From Neorhizobium galegae bv. officinalis (GTDB taxonomy: Bacteria > Pseudomonadota > Alphaproteobacteria > Rhizobiales > Rhizobiaceae), in assembly GCA_000985875.1 (NCBI GenBank), contig CCRI01000002.1, forward strand, positions 372,001-436,000: a stretch of 64,000 bases of DNA. Direction: 5' to 3'. Below the pieces are notes generated by a model, which was not told the origin of the DNA, did not search any database, and saw only the letters and a list, made by a program, of their open reading frames with translations. Positions 46,205 through 54,883 of the stretch are shown here, piece by piece. The position numbers and the translations under genes were made by a program. Each line of letters opens with the position of its first letter. Positions within the stretch are counted from its first letter, which is position 1.

Positions 46205-46226
46205 TTCGGTCATCTTGATGACTGAA
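46205..46226. promoter_or_regulatory. 22-bp near-perfect palindrome, candidate DeoR-family operator
   Basis: TTCGGTCATC-TT-GATGACTGAA lies between the divergent GlpA-like operon and the YdiJ-like dehydrogenase gene. Only one base pair of ten is mismatched. The nearby DeoR-type regulator (49243) is the obvious candidate to bind it. The following A+T-rich stretch (46230-46252) could hold promoter elements for either direction. Confidence 0.55.
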
Positions 46227-46378
46227 TGTGTTATTTTATGGCCTAAACAATCATGCTAGTGAAGAGCGAGGCGGTTCGATTTCGAGACCGGTGCGGCAGG
46301 CGCTGTATCGTCCCAGTCACCGCACGAAAAACGGCATGCGGCCCATGGCCGCCAATTTTCTGCGCTAAGGTAACGAAC

Positions 46379-49231
46379 GTGAAGTCTCCAGTCCTCCTGC
46401 AATCCGCGGACTACAGCGCATTTGTGAAAACCCTGAAATCGAAGGGTTTCCGTGGCGAGGCGACCATCGCCGCATCTGACCGCGTCGTGCTGGCAACCGA
46501 CAACTCCATCTACCAGCTTCTGCCGGATGCCGTGGCCTGGCCGATGGACGAGCAGGATCTCGTGCTGATCGCTCAGCTGCTTGACGAGCCGCGTTTCCAC
46601 GGCATCGTCCTGCGGCCACGCGGCGGCGGCACGGGCACCAACGGCCAGTCGCTCGGCAACGGCCTGGTGGTCGACTGCTCGCGCCACATGACCGGGATCC
46701 TCGAGATCAACGCTGAACAAGGCTGGGTGCGGGTCCAGCCCGGGGTAATCAAGGACCAGTTGAACGCAGCGCTGAAACCGCTCGGCCTATTCTTTGCTCC
46801 GGAATTGTCGACGTCGTCGCGCGCGACGCTCGGCGGCATGATCTCCACCGATGCCTGCGGACAGGGATCCTGCGTCTATGGCAAGACCTCCAACCATGTC
46901 CTCAACCTGCGGGCGGTGCTGGTCGGCGGCGAGATCCTGGAAACCCGCCGGGCACCGCTCGATCGGACGATCATGGGCCGTGCCGGCGAGGTTCTCGCCT
47001 GTCTCGACGACATCTCGGCCAGCCAGGCGGACTTGATCGCGGCGCGTTTCCCAAAACTCAACCGATCGCTGACCGGGTACGATCTCGCCCATATCCGTGA
47101 CGGCGACACGATCGATCCGGCGGCCGTGCTGTGCGGCTCGGAAGGTACGCTCGGGCTGATTGCCGAGGCGAGGTTGAATGTCCTGCCGATTCCCAAGGCT
47201 GCGGCGCTGATCCTGATCTTCTACCCCGATTTCCAGTCGGCGCTGCGGGACGCGCGCGAAATGGCCGTGCTCGGCGCCACGTCGGTCGAAACCATCGACA
47301 GCCGCGTGCTCGGCCTGGCACGCGAGGAGCCTACCTTTTCCGCCGTCGCACACCTCTTCCCGCAGGCGGGTGTCCAAGGGGTCAACATCGTCGAATTCAC
47401 CGACGACGACCCGGCAACGCTTGCTGAACGGGTGATAACGCTGGTGGCACAACTCGCAAGCATGCCCGCGCGACTGGCGATGACGGTTGCCAACGGCCGC
47501 GAGGTCGAGCTGGTCTGGGTGCTGCGCAAGACGGCCGTCGGGCTGCTCGGACGTGCGATCGGCGACAAACGGCCGATCCCCTTCGTCGAGGACTGCGCCG
47601 TTCCCCCTGAGAATCTTGAGCCCTTCATTGCCGGTTTCCGGGCAATCCTCGATCGCGAAGGACTGGCCTACGGCATGTTCGGCCATGTCGATGCCGGCGT
47701 CCTGCATGTTCGGCCGGCGATCGACCTTACCGATCCCGCCCAGGAACCACTTATCCGCCGCATTACCGAAGCGGTAGAGGCGTTGGCGCGCAGCCATGGC
47801 GGCCTTCTCTGGGGCGAGCATGGCAAGGGCGTCCGATCGGAATTCGTGCCCGAGGTTTTTGGCCCGCTCTACCCGTCGCTGCAGCGGATCAAGGCGGCCT
47901 TCGATCCGCGCAACCAGATGAACCCCGGCAAGATCGCCACGCCCGACAATGGCCCCTTGTGGAAGATCGACGGGGTGCCCTTGCGCGGCCAGAACGACCG
48001 CACCGTCCCGGCCGACCTGCGCACTGAATACGCCTCCGCATTCGGCTGCAACGGCAATGGCGCCTGCTTCAACCGCACGCTCGACGACGTCATGTGTCCT
48101 TCCTACAAGGTCACCGGCGACCGGCGTCACTCGCCGAAAGGGCGCGCCGGGCTGGTGCGCGAATGGCTGCGGCAGGGCGGGCCGGGCGGTCACGCCGATC
48201 CGCAGTTCGAGATCGAGGTCAAGCAGGCGATCGACGGTTGCCTCAGTTGCGGCGCCTGCGCCAGCCAATGTCCGGTGCGTGTCGATGTTCCCTCGATCCG
48301 GTCGCTGTTTCTCGACAGCTTTTATCGCCGCCATCGCCGGCCCCTGCGTGACACCGCACTCGCCCATCTGGAAGGCTTGCTGCCGCTTGCCGCAAAATTC
48401 CGATGGGGTTTCAATCTGATGACCGACGGCCCCGGCGCGGCATTGATGGCCGCGATCGGCCTGACGGCGCTGCCGAGCATGCCGAAACAGGCCCGAGACC
48501 TTCGATGGCTGAGACAGGCCGATATCGCCCGGCTCGACCCAAAGGTCGACGTGGTTCTGGTACCCGACGCTTTCACCCAGTTTTTCGAGCCGCAGGTCGT
48601 CGCGGATCTCGACGTCGTACTGGCCCGCCTGCAGAAAAAACTTTGGCTGGCGCCCTACCGGCCTTCCGGCAAGGCTCGCAAGGTTCTCGGGCGGCTGGCA
48701 GGGTTTTCACGCCAGGCGGAAAAACAGAAAAACAGCCTCAAGGCGATAGCCGCGACAGGCGTGCCGCTGATGGGGCTCGAACCGCCAGTGACGCTCTCCT
48801 ATCGCACCGACTATCCGGACGACATGCCGGCAGTGGCACTGCCGCAGCAGATCCTCGCGCCCCTGATTGCCGCATTGCCGGCCCGGACGTCAGAGATGGC
48901 GGTGCGGCTTTTGCCGCATTGCAGCGAACGGGTTCTGGGTGCCGGAGCCACCGCAGAATGGCGCATTATTTTCGATCGCCTCGGCATCAAGCTCGACATG
49001 CCTGCCACCGGCTGCTGTGGCATGGCGGGGATGTGGGGGCATGAGGCCACCAATCGAACCAAGTCCAATGAAATCTTCGGACACAGCTGGAAGGCTGCGA
49101 CGGCACCCGGCGCCGACGCCATTCTCGCAACGGGCTTTTCGTGCCGATGTCAGACCAAACATATGACCGGCACCGAGTTGCAGCATCCGGTCTCGCTGCT
49201 GCGGCAGTTACTGGAAGCACCTGCACGATGA
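46379..49231 (+). CDS. YdiJ/GlcD-GlcF-type FAD and Fe-S fusion dehydrogenase
   Basis: A 950-residue protein combining a VAO-type FAD domain (PRGGGTGTNGQSLGNGLVVD near 80-98; GMISTDACGQGSCVYGKTS) with oxidase C-terminal domain (to about 540), a 4Fe-4S ferredoxin-like domain with CLSCGACASQCPVRVD around 620, a further FGCNGNGACFN cysteine set, and CCG-type motifs HCSER and TGCCGMAGMWGHE in the last 120 residues. This matches E. coli YdiJ, a membrane-associated D-2-hydroxyacid (D-2-hydroxyglutarate type) dehydrogenase. The GTG at 46379 after CTAAGG is preferred; an ATG at 46253 would add 42 unrelated residues. It precedes the DeoR gene. Confidence 0.85.
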   Translation: MKSPVLLQSADYSAFVKTLKSKGFRGEATIAASDRVVLATDNSIYQLLPDAVAWPMDEQDLVLIAQLLDEPRFHGIVLRPRGGGTGTNGQSLGNGLVVDCSRHMTGILEINAEQGWVRVQPGVIKDQLNAALKPLGLFFAPELSTSSRATLGGMISTDACGQGSCVYGKTSNHVLNLRAVLVGGEILETRRAPLDRTIMGRAGEVLACLDDISASQADLIAARFPKLNRSLTGYDLAHIRDGDTIDPAAVLCGSEGTLGLIAEARLNVLPIPKAAALILIFYPDFQSALRDAREMAVLGATSVETIDSRVLGLAREEPTFSAVAHLFPQAGVQGVNIVEFTDDDPATLAERVITLVAQLASMPARLAMTVANGREVELVWVLRKTAVGLLGRAIGDKRPIPFVEDCAVPPENLEPFIAGFRAILDREGLAYGMFGHVDAGVLHVRPAIDLTDPAQEPLIRRITEAVEALARSHGGLLWGEHGKGVRSEFVPEVFGPLYPSLQRIKAAFDPRNQMNPGKIATPDNGPLWKIDGVPLRGQNDRTVPADLRTEYASAFGCNGNGACFNRTLDDVMCPSYKVTGDRRHSPKGRAGLVREWLRQGGPGGHADPQFEIEVKQAIDGCLSCGACASQCPVRVDVPSIRSLFLDSFYRRHRRPLRDTALAHLEGLLPLAAKFRWGFNLMTDGPGAALMAAIGLTALPSMPKQARDLRWLRQADIARLDPKVDVVLVPDAFTQFFEPQVVADLDVVLARLQKKLWLAPYRPSGKARKVLGRLAGFSRQAEKQKNSLKAIAATGVPLMGLEPPVTLSYRTDYPDDMPAVALPQQILAPLIAALPARTSEMAVRLLPHCSERVLGAGATAEWRIIFDRLGIKLDMPATGCCGMAGMWGHEATNRTKSNEIFGHSWKAATAPGADAILATGFSCRCQTKHMTGTELQHPVSLLRQLLEAPAR

Positions 49232-49242
49232 AGGAATAGACG

Positions 49243-50028
49243 ATGAAACCGGCAGCCAGGCGGGAGGAAATTCTCAGGCTTCTCGATGAGACCGGCGAAG
49301 TCACGGTCGAGGATCTGGCAGAACGTTTTGATGCGTCCCGCGAGACCATCAGGCGTGATCTCTCGGATCTGGACACCGGCGGCCACATTCGCAAGTTCCA
49401 TGGCGGCGCGCGCGCCATGAAGTTGACGGATGCCTCGCCTCACGAAAGCGAATTCGACACGCGCATGAAGGAGCGAAAGGCGGAGAAGACCGCCATCGCC
49501 CGCAAGGCCGCAACCTTGTTCCCTGAGGGCTCTGTGCTGTTCATCGACACGGGCTCGACGACGATCGCCTTCGCGCAGGCGCTGGCCAAGCGGCGCAACA
49601 TGACGGTGATCACCAATTCTCCGCAGATCGCCAGGATCATGGCTCAGGCGGAGATGCGCCATCATGTCTATCTGGTCGGCGGCGAAATCGCGGCCGAGGG
49701 CCGCGAAACATTGGGGGCGATGGCCACCGCACAGATCGCCCAGTTCAAGGCCGAGCATGTCGTACTGACTGTTGGCACGATCACCGCGACCGCTATCATG
49801 GACTACGACCTGCGGGAAACCGAGATGGCCCGCGCCATGATCGCCCAGGCGCAGAGCATCACGGTTCTGGCCGATCATACCAAACTTGGTCGTCCAGCCG
49901 TTTTTCAGGTGGCGGAGCTGAGCCAGATCGCACGCCTGATAACCGACCGCATGCCTGACACGGAGATGGCAGCGGCCCTGACAGCGGCCGGTGTCGATAT
50001 CGTCATGACCGATCCCGATCTCTCGTAA
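49243..50028 (+). CDS. DeoR/GlpR-family transcriptional regulator
   Basis: A 261-residue repressor. The DeoR helix-turn-helix includes REEILRLLDETGEVTVEDLAERFDASRETIRRDLSDL at 6-42, and the sugar-phosphate sensor follows with FIDTGSTTIAFAQAL, VYLVGGEI and ETEMARAMIAQAQSITVLADHTKLGRPA. DeoR-family proteins are relieved by phosphorylated sugars or polyols, which matches the FGGY kinase product. It begins 12 bases after the dehydrogenase gene. The palindrome near 46215 is its probable operator. Confidence 0.88.
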   Translation: MKPAARREEILRLLDETGEVTVEDLAERFDASRETIRRDLSDLDTGGHIRKFHGGARAMKLTDASPHESEFDTRMKERKAEKTAIARKAATLFPEGSVLFIDTGSTTIAFAQALAKRRNMTVITNSPQIARIMAQAEMRHHVYLVGGEIAAEGRETLGAMATAQIAQFKAEHVVLTVGTITATAIMDYDLRETEMARAMIAQAQSITVLADHTKLGRPAVFQVAELSQIARLITDRMPDTEMAAALTAAGVDIVMTDPDLS

Positions 50029-50638
50029 GCGCCTATCACACGCTTTGTAGTTTTTGATCCGGTCCTGCGCACACGAAACAAGGCGAACAGGCGATCATTT
50101 TTTTCAAATTTATCAGCAACATAACCGACGAAAAGGCCTTCTGAAATGGAATGCATCACATACCGCGTACCTTCGGATCTAGTCAACGCCATCAGCCAGA
50201 ATGTCTTCCGCAGCTGCCCGTGACGTGATCGGATTTTTCTGCTGCGCCGCCGCAACATTTCTGTTGCGGCGCAGCGCAAAACGACGCATATCGTTTAATG
50301 TAATACGGGCAGCGCATTTGCGTGTTTGCCGCTCGCTCCTGCCTAAAACGAGTCTGCCATACATCCATCATTCGCTTTGAATGGTTCCTTCTTAAGGGCC
50401 GTATCAGGGCTCTTTAAACATATTAGCATGAATTCAGGCGTTCTTTTCTGCGACTTCCACTTTTTTGCTCTCGGGCAGAATGACCGATGTCCCACCGGTA
50501 ACTGCCGGCCCGAAGCTATATGGGCCACGCCGCAAGGTGCCCGGCGCGATTGGTGCGCGTCTTCATGACATCTCCGAATTCATCGCATCGCCTCGTGGCG
50601 AGGTATTTCCTGACGCATAGGGCCATGAAAGGTGCTCC
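50029..50638. other. 610-base intergenic region with GC-rich hairpin
   Basis: No convincing gene is present on either strand. A hairpin at 50241-50275 (GCTGCGCCG..CAAC with GTTGCGGCGCAGC, three-base bulge) is strong, but no U-run follows on either strand, so it is not a standard terminator. The final part, richer in A+T around 50370-50460, likely holds the promoter of the dehydrogenase operon beginning at 50639. The ribosome site before that gene (AAAGG) is weak. Confidence 0.4.
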
Positions 50639-51385
50639 ATGACTGAACAAAGTGACTCTCTCGTAAAGCGCAGGGGCTTTTTGCTCGGTACGGCGGCGAT
50701 CGGCGCACTTGCCGTCGCGGCCGCAATCAAGATTGGAAAGCCATTTGAGGCCGTCGCTGCCTCCGACATCCTGCGGCAGGCCGCTCCCGAGCTTCATAGC
50801 TACCAGCCGTCTTTTTTCACCGAAGACGAGTTCCGCACGCTCAGCGCCATGGTCGATCGATTCATACCGGCCGGTGACGAAGGTCCTGGGGCTTTGGAAA
50901 CGAATGTCCCGATCTTTCTCGATTTGCAGGTCGGCGGCGATTACGGCCACGAAATCTATCTCGAAGGGCCGTTCGTGAAGGACCCGAGCCCTCTGATGGG
51001 CTACCAGCTGCCCTACCTGCCCTCCGACATCTACCGAAAGGGTCTGGCGATCTTCTCCGCCGAGGCGAAGAAGATCTACGGCAAGGACTTCGCCGATCTC
51101 GCCGATGCGCAGAAGGACGAATTCCTGACCGCCTGCGAAAAGGGCAAGATCGATTTCGCCGCCCATGGCGAGGAATATCTGACCTCCAGCGGCTTCTTCG
51201 GCCACGTCCTCGGCGACACGAAGAACGGTTACCTGGCCGACCCTATGTATGGCGGCAACAAGGGCATGGGGGCGTGGGCCATGATCGGGTATCCCGGCGC
51301 CCGCGCGAGCTTCCGCGAATGGGTGAAGCAGCACAACGTCCCCTATCCGCTGGGGCCTGTCAGCGTCATGGGCGAGCGCGCCTGA
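50639..51385 (+). CDS. Gluconate 2-dehydrogenase subunit 3-family protein (Tat-exported)
   Basis: A 248-residue small subunit. The twin-arginine leader (LVKRRGFLLGTAAIG) is followed by a mature part with FFTEDEFRTLSAMVDRFIP, the family signature, GEEYLTSSGFFGHV and MIGYPGARASFREWV. In membrane-bound gluconate, sorbitol and glucose dehydrogenase complexes this subunit carries the Tat signal and brings the flavoprotein subunit into the periplasm. It is the first gene of a three-gene operon, 28 bases before the flavoprotein gene. Confidence 0.88.
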   Translation: MTEQSDSLVKRRGFLLGTAAIGALAVAAAIKIGKPFEAVAASDILRQAAPELHSYQPSFFTEDEFRTLSAMVDRFIPAGDEGPGALETNVPIFLDLQVGGDYGHEIYLEGPFVKDPSPLMGYQLPYLPSDIYRKGLAIFSAEAKKIYGKDFADLADAQKDEFLTACEKGKIDFAAHGEEYLTSSGFFGHVLGDTKNGYLADPMYGGNKGMGAWAMIGYPGARASFREWVKQHNVPYPLGPVSVMGERA

Positions 51386-51413
51386 GACCACGGCGGCACG
51401 AAGGAGATTTCAA

Positions 51414-53186
51414 ATGGCCATTATCAATGATGAAGTAGATGCCGTCGTCGTCGGCCTCGGCTGGAGCGGCTCGATCATGAGCATCGAACTTGCCCGTGCC
51501 GGACTGAAGGTGCGGGCGCTCGAGCGCGGCAGCGACCAGACGAGCAAGGATTTTGCCTATCCCATGCCTGCCGACCAGTACGGCTATGACGTTCGCAACA
51601 AGATTTTCGCCAAGCCGAAAGACGCCGCGATGACCGTTCGCCATACCGTGGACGATACAGCGCTCCCGACCCGCAAATGGGGCTCCTTCGGACCAGGCAG
51701 CAATGTCGGTGGTGCGGGCCTTCATTGGACCGCCGTCCTGATCCGTCCGACGCCGACCGATCTGAAGCTGAAGACCTATGCCGACGAGACCTACGCGCCC
51801 CGACAGCTTCAGGAAGACATGCAGCTCCAGGACTTTCCCGTTACCTGGGAGGAGATGGAACCGCATTTCGATTATTTCGAAAAGGTCTGCGGCCAGTCCG
51901 GAAAGGCGGGCAACGTCAAGGGCGAAATCCTGCCCGGCGGCGACCCCTTCGAAGGACCGCGTTCGAACCCCATGCCGCTTCCGGCGCTAGAGGACACGCT
52001 GAACTGCAGCATGTTCAAGGAAGCCGCGACGAAGCTCGGCTACCATCCGTTCCCCAACCCCTCCGCCAATGCGAGCCAGGCCTGGACCAATCCCTACGGA
52101 CAGCAGATCGCGCCCTGCAACTATTGCGGCTTCTGTTCGAAATATCCCTGCCTGAACTATTCCAAGGCATCGCCGCAGACCACGATCCTCGACGCGTTGA
52201 AGCGGCATCCGAATTTTTCCTACCGGACCAATGCTGAGGTCGTCCGCGTCGACCTGCATGACGACAAAAAGACCGCACGCGGCGTGACATACTACAACGA
52301 AAACGGCGAAGAGGTCTTCCAGCCGGCGAAGATCGTCCTGCTCTGTTCCTTCCAGTTCCAAAACGTCCGGCTGATGCTCCTGTCGGGCATCGGCACGCCC
52401 TACGACCCAATGACCGGCGAGGGCGTGGTGGGGCGCAACTACGCCTTCCTGTCGAATGGCAACGCCACGCTGTTCTACAAGGACAAGAACTTCAATCCCT
52501 TCGCGACGGCCGGCGCGACCGGGCAGATGTTCAACGACATCTCGCCGCGCCCGGGCTTCGAGGACGGCGTCAAATACGGCTTCATCGGCGGCGCGAAGAT
52601 CCATTCCTCCCAGGCCACCGGCAATCCCATCGGCACCTCGCTTCCCAAGGGCACGCCCAACTGGGGTGCAGGCTGGAAGAAGGGCATGAAGGATTGGTAC
52701 GGGCATTCGATGAAGGTGTCGATCACCACGACCTGCATGTCCTATCGCGGCAACTACATGGATCTCGATCCGACCTACAGGGACAAGTACGGCAATCCCC
52801 TCGCCCGCATCACCTTTGACTGGAAGGAGAACGAGCTGAAGCTGCAGCAGTATTTGCGTGACATCGTCTTGAACATCACCAAGGAACTGCAGCCGGATTC
52901 CTTCACCGAGAGTTTCCTGAAGATGGACTCGCATTACGACCTCAGGCCCTACGTATCGACGCACAATGTCGGCGGCGCAGTCATGGGCGACGATCCGAAG
53001 ACCTCCGCCATCAACAAGTACCTGCAGAGCTGGGACGTCCACAACGTCTTCGCGGTCGGCGGCAATGCCTTCCCGCAAAACTTCCAGGCCAATCCGACCG
53101 ACATGATCGGGGCGCTGTCGCTGTTCTCCGCCGAAAAGATCGTCGGAGAGTACATCAAGAACCCCGGCGCGCTGGTCCAGGCCTGA
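51414..53186 (+). CDS. GMC-family dehydrogenase flavoprotein subunit (gluconate 2-DH type)
   Basis: A 590-residue GMC oxidoreductase with FAD motif VVVGLGWSGSIMSIELAR (13-30) and C-terminal active-site region STHNVGGAVMG and FAVGGNAFPQNFQANPTDMIGA. A cysteine-rich insert, APCNYCGFCSKYPCLNY (about 233-249), has four to five cysteines, resembling the site where FAD-dependent glucose and fructose dehydrogenases bind a [3Fe-4S] cluster. No signal peptide is present, so export would be by hitchhiking on the Tat subunit. The natural sugar or aldonate substrate is undetermined. Confidence 0.87.
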   Translation: MAIINDEVDAVVVGLGWSGSIMSIELARAGLKVRALERGSDQTSKDFAYPMPADQYGYDVRNKIFAKPKDAAMTVRHTVDDTALPTRKWGSFGPGSNVGGAGLHWTAVLIRPTPTDLKLKTYADETYAPRQLQEDMQLQDFPVTWEEMEPHFDYFEKVCGQSGKAGNVKGEILPGGDPFEGPRSNPMPLPALEDTLNCSMFKEAATKLGYHPFPNPSANASQAWTNPYGQQIAPCNYCGFCSKYPCLNYSKASPQTTILDALKRHPNFSYRTNAEVVRVDLHDDKKTARGVTYYNENGEEVFQPAKIVLLCSFQFQNVRLMLLSGIGTPYDPMTGEGVVGRNYAFLSNGNATLFYKDKNFNPFATAGATGQMFNDISPRPGFEDGVKYGFIGGAKIHSSQATGNPIGTSLPKGTPNWGAGWKKGMKDWYGHSMKVSITTTCMSYRGNYMDLDPTYRDKYGNPLARITFDWKENELKLQQYLRDIVLNITKELQPDSFTESFLKMDSHYDLRPYVSTHNVGGAVMGDDPKTSAINKYLQSWDVHNVFAVGGNAFPQNFQANPTDMIGALSLFSAEKIVGEYIKNPGALVQA

Positions 53187-53200
53187 GAGGGATGACGACG

Positions 53201-54478
53201 ATGAAAAGCATCTTCGCAAGTTTCGCGGCCCTGGCCTGCCTGACCGGATCCGCCTTCGCCCAGGACGATCAGGACCTGATCGCCCGCGGCGCCTACATCT
53301 CGCGCCTTGGCGATTGTGTCGCCTGCCATACGGCGCCGGGCGGCACGCCTTATGCCGGCGGCCGGGCGATCATCAGCGATCTCGGCACGATCTTCTCCAC
53401 CAATATTACGCCGGACCCAAGGAGCGGGATCGGCAGCTATACGCAAGCGCAGTTCTCGGATGCCGTTCGCCATGGTCTGCGGGCCGACGGGGCGCATCTC
53501 TATCCGGCCATGCCCTATCCGTCCTATAGCAAGATCACCGATGAGGACATGCACGCGCTCTATGCCTACTTCATGAAGGGTGTGGAGCCGGCAGCACAGG
53601 CCTCGCCGCAGACCGATCTCGGCTTTCCCTTCAACCAGCGCTGGGGCATGGTCTTCTGGAACGCCGTCTTTTCCAGCAGTACCTCCTTTGCACCCCAAAC
53701 CGCGGCATCCGATGCGATCAACCGCGGTGCCTATCTCGTCGAAGGGCTCGGCCATTGCGGCAGCTGCCATACCAAACGCGGCTTCGGCATGCAGGAAAAG
53801 GCGTATGATGCAAAGTCTGACGCATTCCTGGCCGGTGGTGAGCTGAACGGCTGGCCCGTTCCCTCCCTGCGCGCAAAGGCTGCGACCGGCCCCGGTATCG
53901 CCGGCTGGAGCGAGCAGGATATCGTCGACTATCTTGCCGAAGGGCGGAACCGCTTCGCGGCCGTCGGCGGCGAGATGAAGGACGTCGTTGCCCATTCGTC
54001 GAGCTATATGAGCGACCAGGATCTTCATGCCATCGCCGCCTATCTGAAAACGCTGACGCCGTCAGCACCCGAAAACGCCAAGCCCGCCTCGGCCGCCGCG
54101 GAGACGGCCAGCCGGCTTACGGCGGCGAAGAACCTGACGCTCGGCGAACGGGTCTATATCGACAATTGCGGCGCCTGCCACTTCGTCGACGGCCGCGGCG
54201 GTCAGAAGATCTTCCCCACACTGGACGGCGCCTCCATCGTGACTGGCAAGAGCCCGGTCGGCCTGATCACCACCATCCTTGCCGGCGCCAGCACCCCGTC
54301 GACCCCGAAGGGCCCATCGGTCAATCTTATGCCCGGTTTTGCCAATCGCCTTTCCAATGAAGAGATTGCCGCACTGGCGACCTTCGTTCGCGGCGCGTGG
54401 ACCAACGACGCCGACGCCGTATCGGACAAGCAAGTCGGTGAAATCCGCACACATCTTGAGGCAGGTTCGTCACATTAA
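53201..54478 (+). CDS. Triheme cytochrome c subunit of the dehydrogenase complex
   Basis: A 425-residue exported cytochrome c with signal peptide MKSIFASFAALACLTGSAFA and three heme-binding motifs: CVACH (39-43), CGSCH near 186 and CGACH near 324. Distal methionine ligands are plausible in HLYPAMPYPSYSKI and LMPGFANRLSNEE. This is the standard electron-transfer subunit that passes electrons from the flavoprotein to the ubiquinone pool in alcohol, gluconate and sorbitol dehydrogenase complexes. The start at 53201 has GAGAGGG at a proper distance; an ATG at 53192 is adjacent to that site and less likely. Confidence 0.9.
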   Translation: MKSIFASFAALACLTGSAFAQDDQDLIARGAYISRLGDCVACHTAPGGTPYAGGRAIISDLGTIFSTNITPDPRSGIGSYTQAQFSDAVRHGLRADGAHLYPAMPYPSYSKITDEDMHALYAYFMKGVEPAAQASPQTDLGFPFNQRWGMVFWNAVFSSSTSFAPQTAASDAINRGAYLVEGLGHCGSCHTKRGFGMQEKAYDAKSDAFLAGGELNGWPVPSLRAKAATGPGIAGWSEQDIVDYLAEGRNRFAAVGGEMKDVVAHSSSYMSDQDLHAIAAYLKTLTPSAPENAKPASAAAETASRLTAAKNLTLGERVYIDNCGACHFVDGRGGQKIFPTLDGASIVTGKSPVGLITTILAGASTPSTPKGPSVNLMPGFANRLSNEEIAALATFVRGAWTNDADAVSDKQVGEIRTHLEAGSSH

Positions 54479-54555
54479 TAGCTGGATTTATGGCATCGCA
54501 AACTCAAAGGCAAAGATGCCAGACCATGACGCCGGCCAATTTTGTCGGCCATGCC

Positions 54556-54572
54556 CGGGCGATTTTCGCCCG
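54556..54572. terminator. Hairpin downstream of the dehydrogenase operon
   Basis: CGGGCGA-TTT-TCGCCCG is a perfect 7-bp stem with a three-base loop, 78 bases after the cytochrome stop. A second weaker dyad, TGGCATC/GATGCCA, lies at 54491-54521. No U-run follows, so these may act as mRNA 3'-end stabilisers or Rho-assisted termination sites. Confidence 0.45.
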
Positions 54573-54667
54573 CGGGTCGATCGCCGCTGAACGCAATTCG
54601 CGATGATGGTTGGAGGGGATGTCGTGGCGCGGGATCTGCAAGAGAGAGCTGGCTCGGTTTGTCTGAA

Positions 54668-54853
54668 CAGTTTCGAGCGTTTTGCTAGTGGATTTCCGCC
54701 TCGATTATCCCGCCACCATCATCGGTGCCAGCGCGTTGAAGCATCCCGATCCGACGTTTGCTGGTCAAGTGATGAATGTGGGCGTCAACTGCGTGCCAAA
54801 GCCAATGTTTTCCGGCCGCCGATGGAAATCACCATCTCGTCCAAATGCTTGAA
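54668..54853 (+). pseudogene. Unidentified protein-like fragment
   Basis: Between the cytochrome gene and the diguanylate cyclase, a short frame without a good start translates to protein-like sequence containing VDFRLDYPATIIGASALK, HPDPTFAGQVMNVGVNC and VPKPMFSGRRW. Composition is balanced, and the pattern of strands and turns suggests a remnant of a larger enzyme. A second frame just upstream (54603 onward, GGDVVARDLQERAG) may be its frameshifted front part. I cannot name the family. The rest of the 54479-54883 gap holds nothing else recognisable. Confidence 0.3.
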
Positions 54854-54883
54854 TCTGTTTGCGAAATGATCTGGGGCATTCCC

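Noticed and set aside
50241-50275. GC-rich hairpin as an intrinsic terminator for the DeoR gene
   Set aside because: It is more than 200 bases after the stop and no T-run follows on either strand; kept only as a structural note.
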